Positions 49,223 through 61,865 are shown, numbered from the stretch's first letter. The stretch: 64,000 nucleotides of DNA from Macrolepiota albuminosa (GCA_027475525.1 JAMWFC010000115.1:372001-436000), one strand, 5' to 3'. Numbers and translations: made by a program. Notes: generated from the letters alone by a model not told the origin.

Positions 49223-51342
49223 CTATTCCCGCTCTATACCTAGGTGCCCACAAATCAGGTCCCCCATGATCTGTCTTCTTCTTTCCGCCGCAACGGCGTC
49301 GCGTGTAGCGGGAGCATTGCCGCGAATCAGTTGATGTATCTGTTGAGACTTGCATTTTCTGAAGTGCTCGAGAGTTGTCACGAGAAGTTCATCATTGAGA
49401 GGCCTCTGCCATTCTGTTTGTAGCGCAGTGACAAATAGTTCGTGGAGAAAAAGTGTGAGGTTGATAATGTAGGCTTCCAGATACAGAGCTGTCTCCGGCC
49501 TAGATATAGGAAAGGTGAATAGTATCTGATCACAGATGCATGATATCACATACACTGCACGATAATTGGACCACAGATAATTGATGGTCACCACTGATAA
49601 GCCAGCTGCTCCAAAGAATATCGCGAAATGAGGCATTATCGCACTCAAGATGGTAGTCCAAGCAGCAGTAGACCCGAGGTGTCTATAGACGATCATTTGA
49701 GGACGTCCATTCTAACATTCGGCTGAAGGCTTACAATTCAGATTGAGAATGAGGTACGAATGACTCAATCAGGCTGAGCATCTGCACGTGGAATTGCGTT
49801 GTGACGAGGAGCTTGAATATCGTGTCATGTAGACATTACTTGAATAGGGCTCAGGACGCACCATTTGGGGGTCTCGAAAATTCCAAACCTTGACAATGTC
49901 CAGATGTATGCGCCATAAACAGTCCTTTAAAGCATGACCTTTAAACACTGTACTCTTTGCAAGGTTTTTCCAATACTCTGCAGCAAAACATGAATTCTGT
50001 AAAGGATGATATTGAAGTATAAACACATGCTCTTTGAGCCCTCTCTAATGGTAACAGCAGATGAACACATGACATAGTGGCAACCGAAATACGTACTGAA
50101 TCGAAGCTTGGACTTTTTGCTTGGGATCAATACGTTGTGCTACAGCCCACGGGAAGAACGTCTCTTTTGTGTGGAGACATTTTCGAGTGACCTCTGTTAG
50201 CTCCTCGAGTGTGCGCAAAAACCCTAAATCAAAGGAAAGCGTCAACCTTGATCGGCCTTGTTCCAATACCAGATAAACTGGTGCTCATACCAGGAAATGT
50301 CGGATTTGTCGAGATCGCAACACAACTCATTGCTTGATTAGTCTTCGGCCATGGAAAACGTCTGCGCTTAGGTAGATCAAATTGCTGCCTGAACTCCTCG
50401 ATTGACTTCTTTAAGGACATTTTTGCCTCCTCATCGTGATCGATGATACAATTATCCTGCTGGCTATGATTTCGGGCCATCCTTGCAAAGGACTCGGCAT
50501 ATAGCAAGTCGAACTTGGTAAAGACCACAATTACTGGAATTCTTCCTGCAGCATATGTCAGTAGAGATCAAACGAAAAATTTAAAGAGGGCCTACGAGCC
50601 AACGCGAGCTTCACGAGCTTCTCATCAGCGGTCTGCATCAGACGCATCCCAGAACGTGGAGTTTCTATACATAGCCTACAATTGAGCGGTCTATAAGCTG
50701 TAATCATTGGAGTTATCACATGGTTACCATAGTGCATGAAGCCGTTGCTCAACGGGTAAGCTTTTCTTAGACCTCTGGCGAATGAAATTCTCAACGGTTC
50801 CCCAATGGTCAGTAATGCCTGGCTCAAAACCTTTGCTGTCGTGGAGCGCAAAGCACGGGTTGTCATCGGACGTGTACTCCCTATCGATATCAGCCCTTCC
50901 AGCATGGTCATGAGTAATGTCAATGTCCTATTTGGGGTCGATCATGGCAAAGCTCAAGCTTCAAGTGTTACAAGCTCACCTGTTGACTGAAACCAAAGAT
51001 GTTGGCGATAAGGGAGGACTTTCCTACCCCTGTCTGCACAAATAATCTGGTCAACCACCGTTGGCGAATAGAGCTGGAGGGCGCTGACATTTCCTACCAC
51101 CAAAACTCGGAACCTTCGCGAAAAGTTGACATATTACTAAGCTAATTTCAAGGAATTCAAGTCTTTGATGGCGCATACCTAGGGCAGCGGGAAAGAGTTT
51201 CGTCAACTGCAGATGGTAGCGAGGAGGGAGGAGGATCCATCATCACAGGATTAGTCGCCTGGGAAGTATCCATGGTGGTCGCAGGTATGTTAATCATATC
51301 TTCAGGCTGGGTGGCTATATGGTGGGGAGGGGGTGAACTCAT
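49223..51342 (-). CDS. P-loop GTPase (Agaricomycete G-domain protein) with C-terminal hydrophobic region
   Basis: Start ATG at 51342. Early exons: 51342-51179, 51113-51089, 51033-50980, 50927-50728 and 50675-50596, then one from 50545; the 3' exons are less certain. Splicing at 51089/51033 completes the P-loop 'GNTGVGKSS' (Walker A, G1). 'DSKGFEPG' is the G3 DxxG motif, and 'VVFTKFDLL' is the G4 TKxD motif. Downstream are 'WAVAQRIDPKQKVQASIQ' and 'VKVWNF', typical of this family, then a C-terminal exon (about 49696-49223) with hydrophobic helices 'MPHFAIFFGAAGLSVVTINYLW'. The N-terminal 50 residues are Pro/Ser-rich. All GTP-binding motifs are present, so nucleotide binding is likely; the cellular role is unknown. 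Confidence 0.8.
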
Positions 51343-51370
51343 TGTAGTGCTCAGAAGTGCAATTAATGTC

Positions 51371-51703
51371 CCGACATATTGTCAGGACCCGACTTTATAA
51401 ATCAAATCAAAAACCCAAAATTAGGGCTTTCTATTGAATACAGGTCTCTTTATACACTAAACTAAGACGGCTAATTATAGATGGTACTTCCTACTAGTTA
51501 CAAAATTTTGCACAAAATCGACAATTGCGACACATCGGGCCCACCTTTTTCTAATCGGACTTCAGATATCGGTAGGCTAGTATCTTGACTAGAGTCTTAT
51601 AAATTTGTTTTTTTGGATGCACGCTGTGTAATTCTCTCGGAAGGAAGCCGGATGTCCAGGACGCAAAAGGGAGCTGCAAAACTTTTGTCACAGTTTGTCA
51701 CGT
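51371..51703. repeat. putative solo LTR
   Basis: Begins TGTCAGGACCCGAC and ends near TTTGTCA, giving TG...CA ends. The flanking pentamers CATAT and CGTAT differ at one base. Contains a TATAAAT and an AT-rich centre. No coding content. Tentative, since no second copy is in the window. Confidence 0.35.
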
Positions 51704-51889
51704 ATCTCCGCTTTGGCAAAGAATGAGGACAATAGAATCAATTAATAAGACTATGCACAATAGATATATGTATAATACATGGTGAAATAACTCAAAATCA
51801 TAAGTAAATGGAAAGTTAGGAATTAGAACAATTACCTAATATATGTCATAATAACATAATAAATGAGTCAATGAAATAAGGGATAAACA

Positions 51890-52255
51890 GCGCACGGTCC
51901 TTTCGTGCACCTCGGAATCTTCATGATACTCGAGGTCGTGTATAAGCTGATGAACCGCATAGTCGTTCTCTTGATGGAGATATATAATGATGTGCTTGAA
52001 TCGCCTCACTGTGCTTTTACTCCTTGGTGTCTTCAAAAGAAGCATTCCTCTGGTTTTCAATTGTCCGTATCGACATCGTCCAAGTGCGTCCACTGAAGTA
52101 CATTTATTCGGTTGTTACTATGCTACTATTCTTATATCTACCTATACTAATCAAATAGCTGTGGTCGCATTACTGGAATATGTCACAGTAGACCTAATGA
52201 TATAAAAGAAATGGGAAGCAGTGCATCGAAAAAGTCAACTAGCAATAAGTCCAAA
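51890..52255. repeat. dispersed repeat, most complete copy (segments A+B)
   Basis: Carries segment A (51890-52015, matching 29909-30041) directly joined to segment B (52010-52255, matching 27325-27580). A more diverged B-like stretch follows at about 52905-52995. No coding capacity found; element type unknown. Confidence 0.7.
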
Positions 52256-53190
52256 TATTCACGTGATCCGTCCACATTTCCAACTTCTGGTGTGCATCAT
52301 ATGCAACGACGAAGGAGAGCGCTGCCTTGTCTGAGGTGGAGATGCATGAGTGCTGGCACCAGTGAATGGCTGGAAGGTAGATGATGGAGGTAGAACGGAT
52401 GCCAAGGCAATAGGCACGCTGGATGGAGTGACTGTGGTGTGGATAGAGGCGACGAGGATCCTGAGACTTGACACAAGGAGCTGGAGCTGTGTGATGAGCG
52501 CGTGGGATGGGGTGGCGGTGGCAGTGGTTGTGGTGGTGGGATCGACAGGGCAGAGATCCTTCTTCCTCAGCCTGAAGCGTGCGCATGCAGCTGAGTCTGC
52601 TCGACTGGGGTAACGACGACGTAAATGGACGGCATCAGATAGGGACCACCTGCTGAGTGGCCTCAGTGGCTTCATGGGAGTGCGCGGCCTGAATGGAGGA
52701 ATTGCAGAGGAAGGGACAGCCGCCGTGGATAGGACTGGTGTGGCTGTTGGTGATGGTGATGGTGATGTCATAATGTGATTGGTTGGCGTATGAAACCTTG
52801 CATATAGCGGTAGAGTGGAATTGAGCCTATCGACGGCAACGACAGTCCAGTCCTCGTAGCAGCCGGAACAACCAACAAATGAAGCCACCAACGTTGGTCG
52901 TGGTGGTTGTTACTATGTTACTATTGATGATGCCTACCTACGCTATACAAGAGAGATAGCTATGGCCGTATCTAAAGATACTCCACGATAGACCCAGTAA
53001 GGAATGTAAGAGTAAGCAAGGGGCGTATGGGGTAGCATCAAAACCCCGCTGGGGAAAGCTTGCCACCATCGCAAGAGAAGTACACCGAGATGCGCAATAA
53101 ACATACAAGTAATGCGTTCTGAGAAGAGAAGATAGACCCGAATCAAAGCCCCACCTGTCTAGCGGCTATACGCTGCACCTGTCCCCATAT
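52256..53190. other. region between dispersed repeat and LINE
   Basis: Low-complexity Ser/Thr/Pro-coding minus-strand frame at 52259-52891 lacks an early ATG and any family; probably not a gene. The right end should include the LINE 3' UTR; I could not find a clear poly(A) or simple-repeat tail, so the LINE boundary is unknown. Confidence 0.4.
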
Positions 53191-56100
53191 TCAGCCCGCA
53201 AGACGAATAGCCGCCAGGTGCCAACTGGACGCGAAGAAATGAATGAGACGTTTGTATTCTAGCGGGGGAGTGTTTTCTGAGACGACATGCGGGATCAGCT
53301 GGCTGACATCTGGGATCCGACCTAAGTAGTAAGCTGAGTATTGGAGCGGCCATACACTCGTGTCATCGAGGAAGAGGGACTTAGCGGTTCGGATGATCCC
53401 GGACGAGAGACTGATGTCAAAGATACCCTTCTCAACTAGCTCCCCACAGCGTGACGACGTGCTCTGTAGGACGGCGGACTGTGCTTCAAGTCTGAGGGGA
53501 GCAAAGTAAGGACACTCAACAAAGACATGATGTTTGTCCTCGACCGCGTTACCACAACCGAACCTGCACCGAGACACATCTATTTTTCCCCTAGAGTGCA
53601 GTCGTAGAGCAGTTGGCAGTTGTCTGGACCGTGCGTATAATTGTATGACCGCAGAGTAGCAGGCGATGGACCGTAGATTTGGAAACTCCGGAGGCGCGTT
53701 TAAATCATAAATTTGACGACGGGTTCGCAACCCCTGACTATGCTCTATCGCTAGCGCTGTCGAGTAAGAGATCGCCCGCTCAATGAAGTTACGCGTGCTA
53801 GATTCAATCCACCCGTCGGCCTGACTATACAACGTAAATTGATCCATGAAGAATGTGGGGATTGGAGCTGCCGGTGTGTCGCGTTCCTTCTGGGCCCCTA
53901 CCGCATGATGGTCCGCCAAATTGTTCAGGATTGAGGGGAGAGAAGAGCCGGATGAGTGACCCCTAGTGTACAGAACCCTAGTGTCCTTCTGATCGATTAG
54001 CGCTAAGATCCACCGGTAGTAGGATCGTCCATTCATGTGTTGAAGGCGGGCGTCAAGGTTAGCATCCGTATGGCTATCCTCAATTAATCGCACGGAGTTG
54101 AGGTGATCGGAGTGAATGACCCCTTTATTTGCCATTACGAGACCTGCAACTAAACCCATTAGCTCACCATGTAAAATAGAGATATTCCGGCCTTGGAGTC
54201 TAAGTGTAATCGTCTTTGGGCCCGTTGCTGCGGCCGTGACTGACTTGGAGTCGAACAAGCCTGCAGATGCTGGGATCATTGAACCATCCGTGCCCCAGTT
54301 GTTGGTACCAATGGCCTCGGGTGTTGGGGGAAGTGATCCGAGAACAGCCAGTGCTAGAATGGAGTTTTCTGCCTCGCTTCTCCTGAGCTCACGTGAAAGT
54401 AGCAGGTCAGATTGGCCGCTGTAAAGCATGTCAATACTAGCATTGGCGAATAGGGTACTTAGCAGGCCCCAGTTTCTCTTCTGTGCGTTGGACCACCTGC
54501 CATTAGGCAATGGACGCATCCTGAACGCTGTGGCCCCACGACCAGCGTCTAATGTCCATACCCCTATATCCTTCATCAGCCGATAACCCATTGACTTGAC
54601 CGATCTGAGAGCGTGTCCGACAGTTGGGTTCGGTGGTTGGAGGTGGGGTCTAACGAGAGAGATCGCATGCAAAATGGAGCAGTTCCCTTCTAAAATGTGA
54701 CTCTGGTCAGTTAATCGTAATGAAACATTCAGCTTAGCTAGGCAATCCTGTGCGATAATCCAAGCAGATGGGATGGAGCCTGCAAATCTAGTGAATTGGC
54801 AGCTGAGCCCCTTGCCGTTCAGGGGGTAACAGCACTGGTTGATTTGACAGGTCCAGTCCGCCAGTGTGATATGCGCCATTAGACGGTATGCTGGAATGTG
54901 GTGGTTTAAATCCCTGACCAGGCCGTCAACGGCAATCCCAGCGTTGATGCGGGCAATCGATGGGAATTCAAACCCTCCCAGTTCGAGTGGCAGTGTAGCG
55001 ATTACCGATGACGGTCAAAATGGTAAACCTAAGAGTTCATGAACCCATTGTGTGATCCGATGATCCAGCTTAACAGCGTCAGCTTGATTAATCGGTTGGA
55101 GAGAAAGAAGCGCTCTGCAGCGTGAGACAACGTTCTGTGATATGATCTTCCGAATTAAAGTGAAAGGTGATCGAATGGAAAAGATAGGGAAGACAAATGA
55201 ATCAATTATGTCACACACCTCAGCGTAGCGAGACTTTGGGTCATCAACCTGTGTTCTGAGGAAACTAAATTCTTCGGCTTGCACTGGTACCTCGTGTTCC
55301 GTTATGGTCCATGGATCAGCGCCGGGGATGTTGGTGATGGACAGGAACTGTAATGTTTTGGGCGGAGTACCTTGACAGTTAAGTATGTGGGCCGTGGTTT
55401 TCTCCCAGGACGTCAGCCATCCATAACAAAACTGGAATCTTTCCATTTCCAGGGTAAAACGCCTGAGAGCTTCATGCGACTTAGCCACAAGGTAGCTGTC
55501 GTCCGTAGCCTCGGTCATAACAACTGTCATGGAGAGAGCGTCAGCTGGCAAGTGGGGATCGCTGACCTGATTGGAGCCACTCCTTATCACCACCACGTCC
55601 GGGTCTGCCTTAGCAATATCGTTTAAGTATTGATGACCAAGGCTGGTGGTGATTGTGGATTTGAATGGAGACATGGGTCCGCCTTGCTTGGTTACGCCAT
55701 TGACTATAATAGGTTCAGCAATGCCATAAGCTGTGCGAGGAAAGCACCTGGTCGCCGATTGTGCTGCCCGATCCAGGTCACATAACGACGAAGGTAAGCC
55801 GTAAGCTGTACATGCATCATAAAACCCCTCCGGGGAGAGATAATCGAAGCCTTTCATCTGGTCTCTCTTGAGCATGTAAACTGTCGTTCCACTTTGTTTG
55901 CTCCACGTCTTCAGGCCGCTGAGGAAACTCATAAGGTCACGAGTTTGCACTCCTTGTTGGGTGGCAACCTGAGTGTCCGGGATAATGCCGAGTCGTGCTG
56001 CGTAGGGAGAAAGTTTGAAGTTCAACCATGTCATGGGTGAATTAGCAAGGAAGTTAGAAATAAGAAGGCCCCTCCAGTTGGTGAGCTCGGTGCGTACTCC

Positions 56101-58154
56101 TTTCTTGTGAAAGTAGGTGAGGTGAGTGTCAGTGAGCGTGCCGGGGAACCGGGCATTGACCACAACGTAGTTGTGTAAATCTATGACCAACTGTAAGGCA
56201 GCATCGGACAAGTTCTGCCGGGGAACCGGGCATTGACCACAACGTAGTTGTGTAAATCTATGACCAACTGTAAGGCAGCATCGGACAAGTTCTTCATGCA
56301 CCATTTTTTCCAGCCGTCTGGCCCTGGAGATGGGCGTGGGTTCCCTTTACGGAGCATGGCCCTGAAGTCGGCAATAGTGGCAGCCACCAGCCAAACGAAC
56401 AGATCCAGTTCGACTCTTTGACGAACCTCGACCATCGATGGAGTGTTGATCCAGGGTTTGGGCTTGTTGGGGGGGGGCGAGCGACTGTAGAGGTCCTCGA
56501 AGTAGTCTCTGGTGAGCTCCACTACCGCACCGGGGTCTGTTACAATGACCCCGGGCTGGGTACCTGAGTTCAGTGCAGTGGGGAGGGTGACAAATTTTGA
56601 GGAACCACTCATCAGCTTCTTTGAGGAACCCCCTGCTAACACGGCTGCGATTTGGCTACGATCATAGCTCTTCGCTCGCTCGCTGATAACGGCCTTCCTC
56701 GCAGTATGAAGCTCTCAGTGCAGGGTGCGTCTGAATTTGATCAGATAATCAACGAATGACCGTCCAGCAGTCTCGGCCAGCAGACAGAATTTACTCCATA
56801 ATTCGTCGTGCGTCGTGGATGAGCCGTGAGAGAGATCAAGGGCCCTTCCCCTCGCTATGGAGATAGCCCCACCGACGTGTCGTATTTTGGAAACGATCTG
56901 ACGAATTCATGGAGACGTAATCTCCCTGTTAGAGTGTTGGAATGGTGTGGCGCGCCCAAACGTGGTAATGGCTGCAGTCTCTATAACCTCGGTGAGCTTG
57001 GTGTACCTGTCAATAAATGAGTCATCATTCGTAATTGGAATTTCGAAACTAGGTTTGTCGGCATCGATTAAGAGGTCAACTTTACTGGTAAATTGCTCGA
57101 ACTTGTGTTTATTTGACTTAGTGGGGTACTTGACACGTGGAGGAGGTGTCGGTAAGTAAGGTGAGTATTGAGGTAGGTGAGCAGGGTCGCGTCTCCTACC
57201 TGGCAGCTGTAACACAACGTGTGCCACGACAGGCCTGTGATCAGTGCCAGGAGTCCATGAAAGGTCAGTCCTAATGTCCGAGTCAGCTAGGTTAGTACGA
57301 GATATGATGACTCTATCGATGATATTCCCTCCATCCTTGGAGAGCCAGCCCCAGCAAGTCCAATCGATTAGTCGATTTCTGCCTGGGTTGCGCTGCCACA
57401 GGTCAACACCTCTGGTCTCAGACAGGAAGCGCAGTAAGCAGCGTCTCGCCACCGCATTGTCAGCAGCACGTTCTCGAGGAGAAACAGTGGCATTAAGGTT
57501 ACCAAAAACGGACCACGATGATTGGGTGTTACGTATAACATTCGTCAGCTGGGGCCAAAAGTCACGAGACAGATCATCGAGGTCGGGATCACAGGGAGCG
57601 TAAACAGCAAAAACCCGGTGTACGAATGAGACACTAGAGTGGGATGGAATCACCACATCCATTGCTACTACGCGACCACAAAGGGAGGCGTGGTTCAGGG
57701 GAACTCTAGCCACTACTTGGATGTCTTTACGAACACCTAAGATGACACCCCATTTTGCCAGATGGGATGATGCGCATTGTACACCGTACTCCTCTACCAT
57801 TTCATAATTAGAGACTGGGAGCCTTGAGCTCGCGCGTGACCTGGTTTTGGTCTCCGACAGTGCGAAAAAGTGGGGCGACAGTCTGAAAATTAGCTGGGCC
57901 ACACAGGTCAGCTTTATGGGGCTTATGAGCCCGTTGGTGTTAAGGGCGCACATGCTGAACTGATATTGGGGTATGGAGGGCATAGCAAAGGCCCATGGGA
58001 CAAGAAAGGTAAACAGTAGCAAGAAACAAAATATATGGGTAAGTAGGCAGGAAAGCAAGATTGACATGTAACGGGACAAGAAAGGGGGAGCAGTGGAGCG
58101 TCCCGGTGTGATGATATCATCCTTAGGATGACCTAGTGATGGTACCAACTCCAA
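53191..58154 (-). pseudogene. LINE ORF2: endonuclease, reverse transcriptase, RNase H
   Basis: Endonuclease (about 58070-57200): 'CALNTNGL', 'FALSETKT' (Glu), 'VYAPCDPD', 'GNLNAT' (relatives have Asp at the first Asn), 'IIDRVI' and 'GTDHRPV'. RT (56642-55015): 'RDQMKGFDYL' (Asp), 'KQGGPMSPFKS', and catalytic 'TEATDDSYLVA', where ATDD replaces the usual YADD, a form seen in this Agaricomycete group. A TGA at 55015-55017 follows 'GLPF', and the same frame resumes 'PSSVIATLPLELGGF'. RNase H (about 54100-53850): 'GTDGSMI', 'HGELMGL', 'IHSDHLNS' and 'LNNLADHHAV' carry the acidic residues. Near the C-terminus, 'CRFGCGNAVEDKHHVFVEC' is a CCHC-like knuckle. Breaks make it inactive as assembled. Confidence 0.88.
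56139..56293. repeat. 77-bp tandem direct duplication in LINE RT
   Basis: 78 consecutive positions (56139-56216) match at offset 77. Splits the RT frame; removing one copy rejoins the two halves. Confidence 0.92.
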
Positions 58155-58196
58155 GATGGGCTTAATACAACAAGAACGTGGGGGGGCAGTATAGGA

Positions 58197-60164
58197 TCAG
58201 AAATTGGAGAAAGCAGGAAAAGGAGGTGCGACGTAAGGAGAGACCCTCGAAATTCCACCCTTCATCGTCGTCAGTGAGTCCCGGTGACCAAAGTGCTCAA
58301 CCCTTGAGGTGGAGCCACTCGACGCTGTCGGGCATGTTCTAACTGGTGAGACTCTGGGTGATTGGGCACTCCCATTAACGCCCATCCTGCAACGGGAAAA
58401 TGAGCAATAGAAACGCACCATTTCATCACCCGACATGGCAACATCTCCTCTGAGAGGCATGGAACTGCCTACCAGGCCCGAGGTCTTCCTTTTCTTGGAC
58501 AGAGACGGCGTAGCACTGGAGTTGTGCATGTCCTGGTCTGACGCGGCCTGCTCAGCTGCTAGGAGAGATGGCTGGCCCTGAGTGAAGGGAGTGAGCGAAA
58601 CACCCGTGACACTAGTAAACCTCCCTGTGAGCACTGCCAATTCGGCCTTCTTTTGCCCAATCTCCCGCTTGATGTCGGCCACAGATCCCTGCAACTCTGC
58701 TTTCTCATCGGCGTCGTCTGACATGCGTATGGTGACACGTAACACGCTGACCTGAGTCTCGAGTTCCCCAATTTGGGATCTGAGACGGACCTCCTGACTC
58801 TGTAGGAGGATGGCATGCTGGGACGCGATCATGCGATGATCCAAGTCCGAGATTAAGCCCGCCATCTTGGTCTGGTTAGCCAGCACCTCCGCCTGTTGGG
58901 CCTTGATGGACTGCATTTCTCCACATAGCTCTCTTACCTCGCGAGCCAAAGAACTCACAGTCCCGCTGATTTGATCGGCGCCTTTCGAGACTTGGTCCCC
59001 CAGGGACACTTTGCGGATGGGGCTGTCGTTGTAGTCCCACAACAGGCGGGGGAGAGGGATTGTTTCTGGGAATTTCCGTCGGAAAGAGTCCTCACCTTTG
59101 AGAATCATAAGCGTTTCAGCCCAAGAGGGTAATGAAAAAATAATCAGGTCAGAGTTGAGTTCAGATGACCTGCTGTCAACAAACGAGCACTGAGCCGTTT
59201 TCTTGGCCCAAGTGACAACATGTTTCTCCAGCTGGTCTAAGTCTCTCGCTCCTGTGACCACCAGTTCGAAGGGCTTCTCGATGGGGATCTCCTTTAGCGG
59301 TTCAATTTGAGCCGTATGCCTGGAGACCTTTGAGGGGACGACTAACGAGCCAAGAGCCATAAATCAATCTGCATCATCAGGGAGAAGGAAAGTGATCTGA
59401 GGGCCACCAAAAGATGCAAAGATTGACGCAACTCTGTAACCTAGTTTTTCTATGTGATCCTGCAGAATGGGAAAATGCTCCGTGGGGACATCGTCACGTT
59501 TGGTCGTTCCGGGATAGAGGTCCATGAGACGACACGAAAGCCGCTTGTCGCTCCTCCCTTTCCAACTCATGCTCCATCTGACCTCCCACATTGGTTTTAA
59601 TGCAGTCAATCTCATTTTGAGGCGTTCAAGTAGGTCCACTCTTGGTTCGGTCTCCGACTCGTCAAGGCCATACTTAACTTCGACATAACAAGCCGAGGAC
59701 ACGTTGGAGGGTCTCTCACTGAAGGGAGATACCAGTAGTGGGAGAATGTCAATGAAATCGAAGTTGGGGTCCGAGGCAAGGTTTAGGATCGCGTCCTTGA
59801 CAAGGGTCACTGGGGTCTCACTTGGGTTGGATGGCAGACATCCACGAACGATCAGTTGGTGGCCCTTGGGAATAAGGCTCAGGGACAGACTGGTCTCTGA
59901 GTCGGATTCTGCATCGGAGTCCACAGCTGCCGTATGACTGCCTGGCGCGGGGGTACGAGGGGTGAAGGGAGGCAACTTGCGTTTCGCAGGTTGGACTGGA
60001 GTGGAGGGAGGTGACACGTGGCACGATTGCGGGGGCACTGACGCCATATCCATGCGCTGCAGAACGTTCAGTGGTAACAAGGATAATAAACAAGAGGCCG
60101 AAGTAAGCGAGATCAGCAGGCAAGAAAGGTAATTACAAAAATAGAACGGGTAGGGGTATTGCAA
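58197..60164 (-). pseudogene. LINE ORF1 with coiled coil, one in-frame TGA
   Basis: Two consecutive open stretches in the same frame, 60164-59364 and 59360-58197, separated only by TGA and one codon before an ATG. The first part has 'MDMASVPPQSCHVSPPSTP' and an acidic, structured stretch with 'HQLIVRGCLPSNPSETPV'. The second has 'PFELVVTGARDLDQLEKHV' and then a long coiled coil (about residues 130-250 of that part) rich in Glu, Gln and Leu. This fits a nucleic-acid-binding LINE ORF1 protein. The TGA may be a nonsense mutation, or allow stop-restart; the position is listed as a pseudogene because the frame is broken as read. Confidence 0.7.
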
Positions 60165-60335
60165 GAATGAGTTTCGGGCAGAAAAGGTTCAAAATAGCGT
60201 ATCAGGGAGGGGTTCTGTATGCGAAAATGGAGTTCTATGCGTGGTGTAGTAGTTCTATGATACTATAAGGTGACTGGGCAATTATAACGGTTCAGGGAGC
60301 AATAACAACTGCGGGGTGGGGTGGGGTGGTGGTGG

Positions 60336-60369
<34 letters not shown>

Positions 60370-60780
60370 CAAAGTTGAATTCGTTCAACTTTGCTTTTAA
60401 ATTCCTTGTCACGTGGCGCAATCTCACGATTGGCTTTGGGACTGGTCGTGCGTGGTTAAAGCAGTATAGGGAAACTTTTGTTTGGAAACTAAAGAGCAAG
60501 AACACTTCTCAGACGGTGAGACGGCTACTTCCATACATCTTCAAGAGCATGGCTCCAGTTCAAACCAGACACAAAGTACAAGAGCGAAGGTAGAAAACAA
60601 GATGATAAAAAAAGTCCAAAATTCCGCATATTTGCGTAACAATCAGTAGCTAACAGGATGGTGTTACACATAAAGGAAGGGGGGCGGGAAAGAAAATTAA
60701 AGCAGTGGTCTGCATAGATGTAGACAGTACCACAGTGAGAAGGGGGTAGGGGTACGAGTGGGATAAGGCGAGGTAACCAA
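60165..60780. other. LINE 5' side and 3' flank of synaptobrevin
   Basis: Contains a (GTT)n tract and no recognised gene. Sequence from 60165 to about 60330 may be LINE 5' UTR. The part near 60650-60780 is the 3' UTR of the minus-strand synaptobrevin gene. Confidence 0.45.
60334..60369. repeat. (GTT)n microsatellite
   Basis: About twelve GTT units on the plus strand, preceded by a GGGGT/GGT-rich stretch. Confidence 0.95.
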
Positions 60781-61505
60781 CTATTTGCCTGTCGCCTTGA
60801 CGATCGAGACCACTATGATGATAATGATAACCGCAATAGCGACGAAAATGATAATGCGCATCTAACAGCCCATTAACGATGAAGAGCAAGAAGGCATACG
60901 CGATAACAAGGATAACACACCTTCATGTCCTTCCACCTAAATTACAAGGAAAATATTACATTATGCCCATACGAAATATCACATTCATGGACGTACCACA
61001 TATTCTACACGAGGTAATGAATAAGATTCAACTGACTCATCAACAATGTAAACGGGGATACGGACCTTGCGCACTCGATTTGCACCACGGCGAAATCCTT
61101 GTGCAGACACGGCAAGATTGTCTATAATAACAAAGACAAAAGTCAATCAGCAATAATCTCACATTACAGCCCGGTGGCACCTGGCCGCCTTGAGGACCCA
61201 CAACCCAAGCTGAATAAAAAGAAAAATAACACGCACCCGTCTTGTCTTGTAGCGAATCCAACCTCTCGCCTCGTTCCGCCACCTTCGTGATATTCTCCCT
61301 CATAATTCCAACAGTGTCGTCAATCTGTTGTTGTATAGCAGCGGTTTTTGAGTTGCCCGAGCTGGGTCCAGCAGGATTCGGCGAGGCGCCGGTACGGGGT
61401 ACATATGGATCGTAAGGTTCAGACCTACCAACGAGAGAGAGAGAGAGAGGGTTAGTTAGTAATGTGTACTCGGGGCGTTAGATTCATAGAACCATGCACG
61501 GACAT
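60781..61505 (-). CDS. synaptobrevin-like R-SNARE
   Basis: A vesicle R-SNARE for fusion of secretory vesicles with the plasma membrane. Exons on the minus strand: 61505-61504 (AT of the start codon, tentative), 61424-61237, 61131-61076, 61004-60997, 60936-60921 and 60861-60781, total 351 nt, 116 residues, the usual VAMP size. The SNARE motif runs from about residue 30 ('[20 protein letters not shown]') with the zero-layer Arg in 'GIMREN', then '[18 protein letters not shown]', the juxtamembrane 'WWKDMK' and a C-terminal tail anchor '[18 protein letters not shown]' ending KATGK. Two microexons of 8 and 16 nt encode the juxtamembrane part. The start codon appears split by an intron (donor GTCCGT), which is the weakest call; if wrong, the first few residues differ. 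Confidence 0.88.
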
Positions 61506-61865
61506 GATACACGCGTATGGGTCTGAGCGAATCAATCAAAACATCAGCAGCTGAGTCGTCCGACGCCGGATACGAAGTAACTTACCGTGTCAAACGATGA
61601 AAAAGTGCGAGTCGATATGAACGTTGGCCAACAAGATGTGCTGACGCCGAACTTGCGATGACAATGTTTCCCCACGGTGTGACCCGCAGAGCTTGTCACG
61701 CTGGTTGCGCTGCGGAGGTGTCGTCATGTGACTGGTGTCGAACGAAAATGCATTGCTTGTGATTGCATCGCCTTTGATTCTTTCTGCTCTACATAAAACT
61801 CTCACGAATCTCGTACACCATATGTCTGTCCGCCATCGGGATTCATCACACAACATTCTGTGCTG

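Larger units (their letters stand above)
53191..60164 (-). mobile_element. non-LTR retrotransposon (LINE with EN, RT and RNase H)
   Basis: Minus-strand element of about 7 kb: ORF1 (60164-58197), then ORF2 with apurinic-type endonuclease, reverse transcriptase, RNase H and a terminal CCHC-like motif (58154-53191). This order is that of fungal Tad-type and related LINEs. Two in-frame TGA codons (59364-59366 and 55015-55017), a frame break between EN and RT (about 56643-56906) and a 77-bp duplication in RT are present. Outer ends are not defined. Confidence 0.88.

Noticed and set aside
52239..52891. Minus-strand Ser/Thr/Pro-rich open frame of about 210 codons
   Set aside because: No ATG near its start, low-complexity product, no splice partners and adjoining repeats; not supportable as a gene.
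60263..60505. Poly-Asn coding frame
   Set aside because: Translation of the (GTT)n microsatellite on the minus strand.
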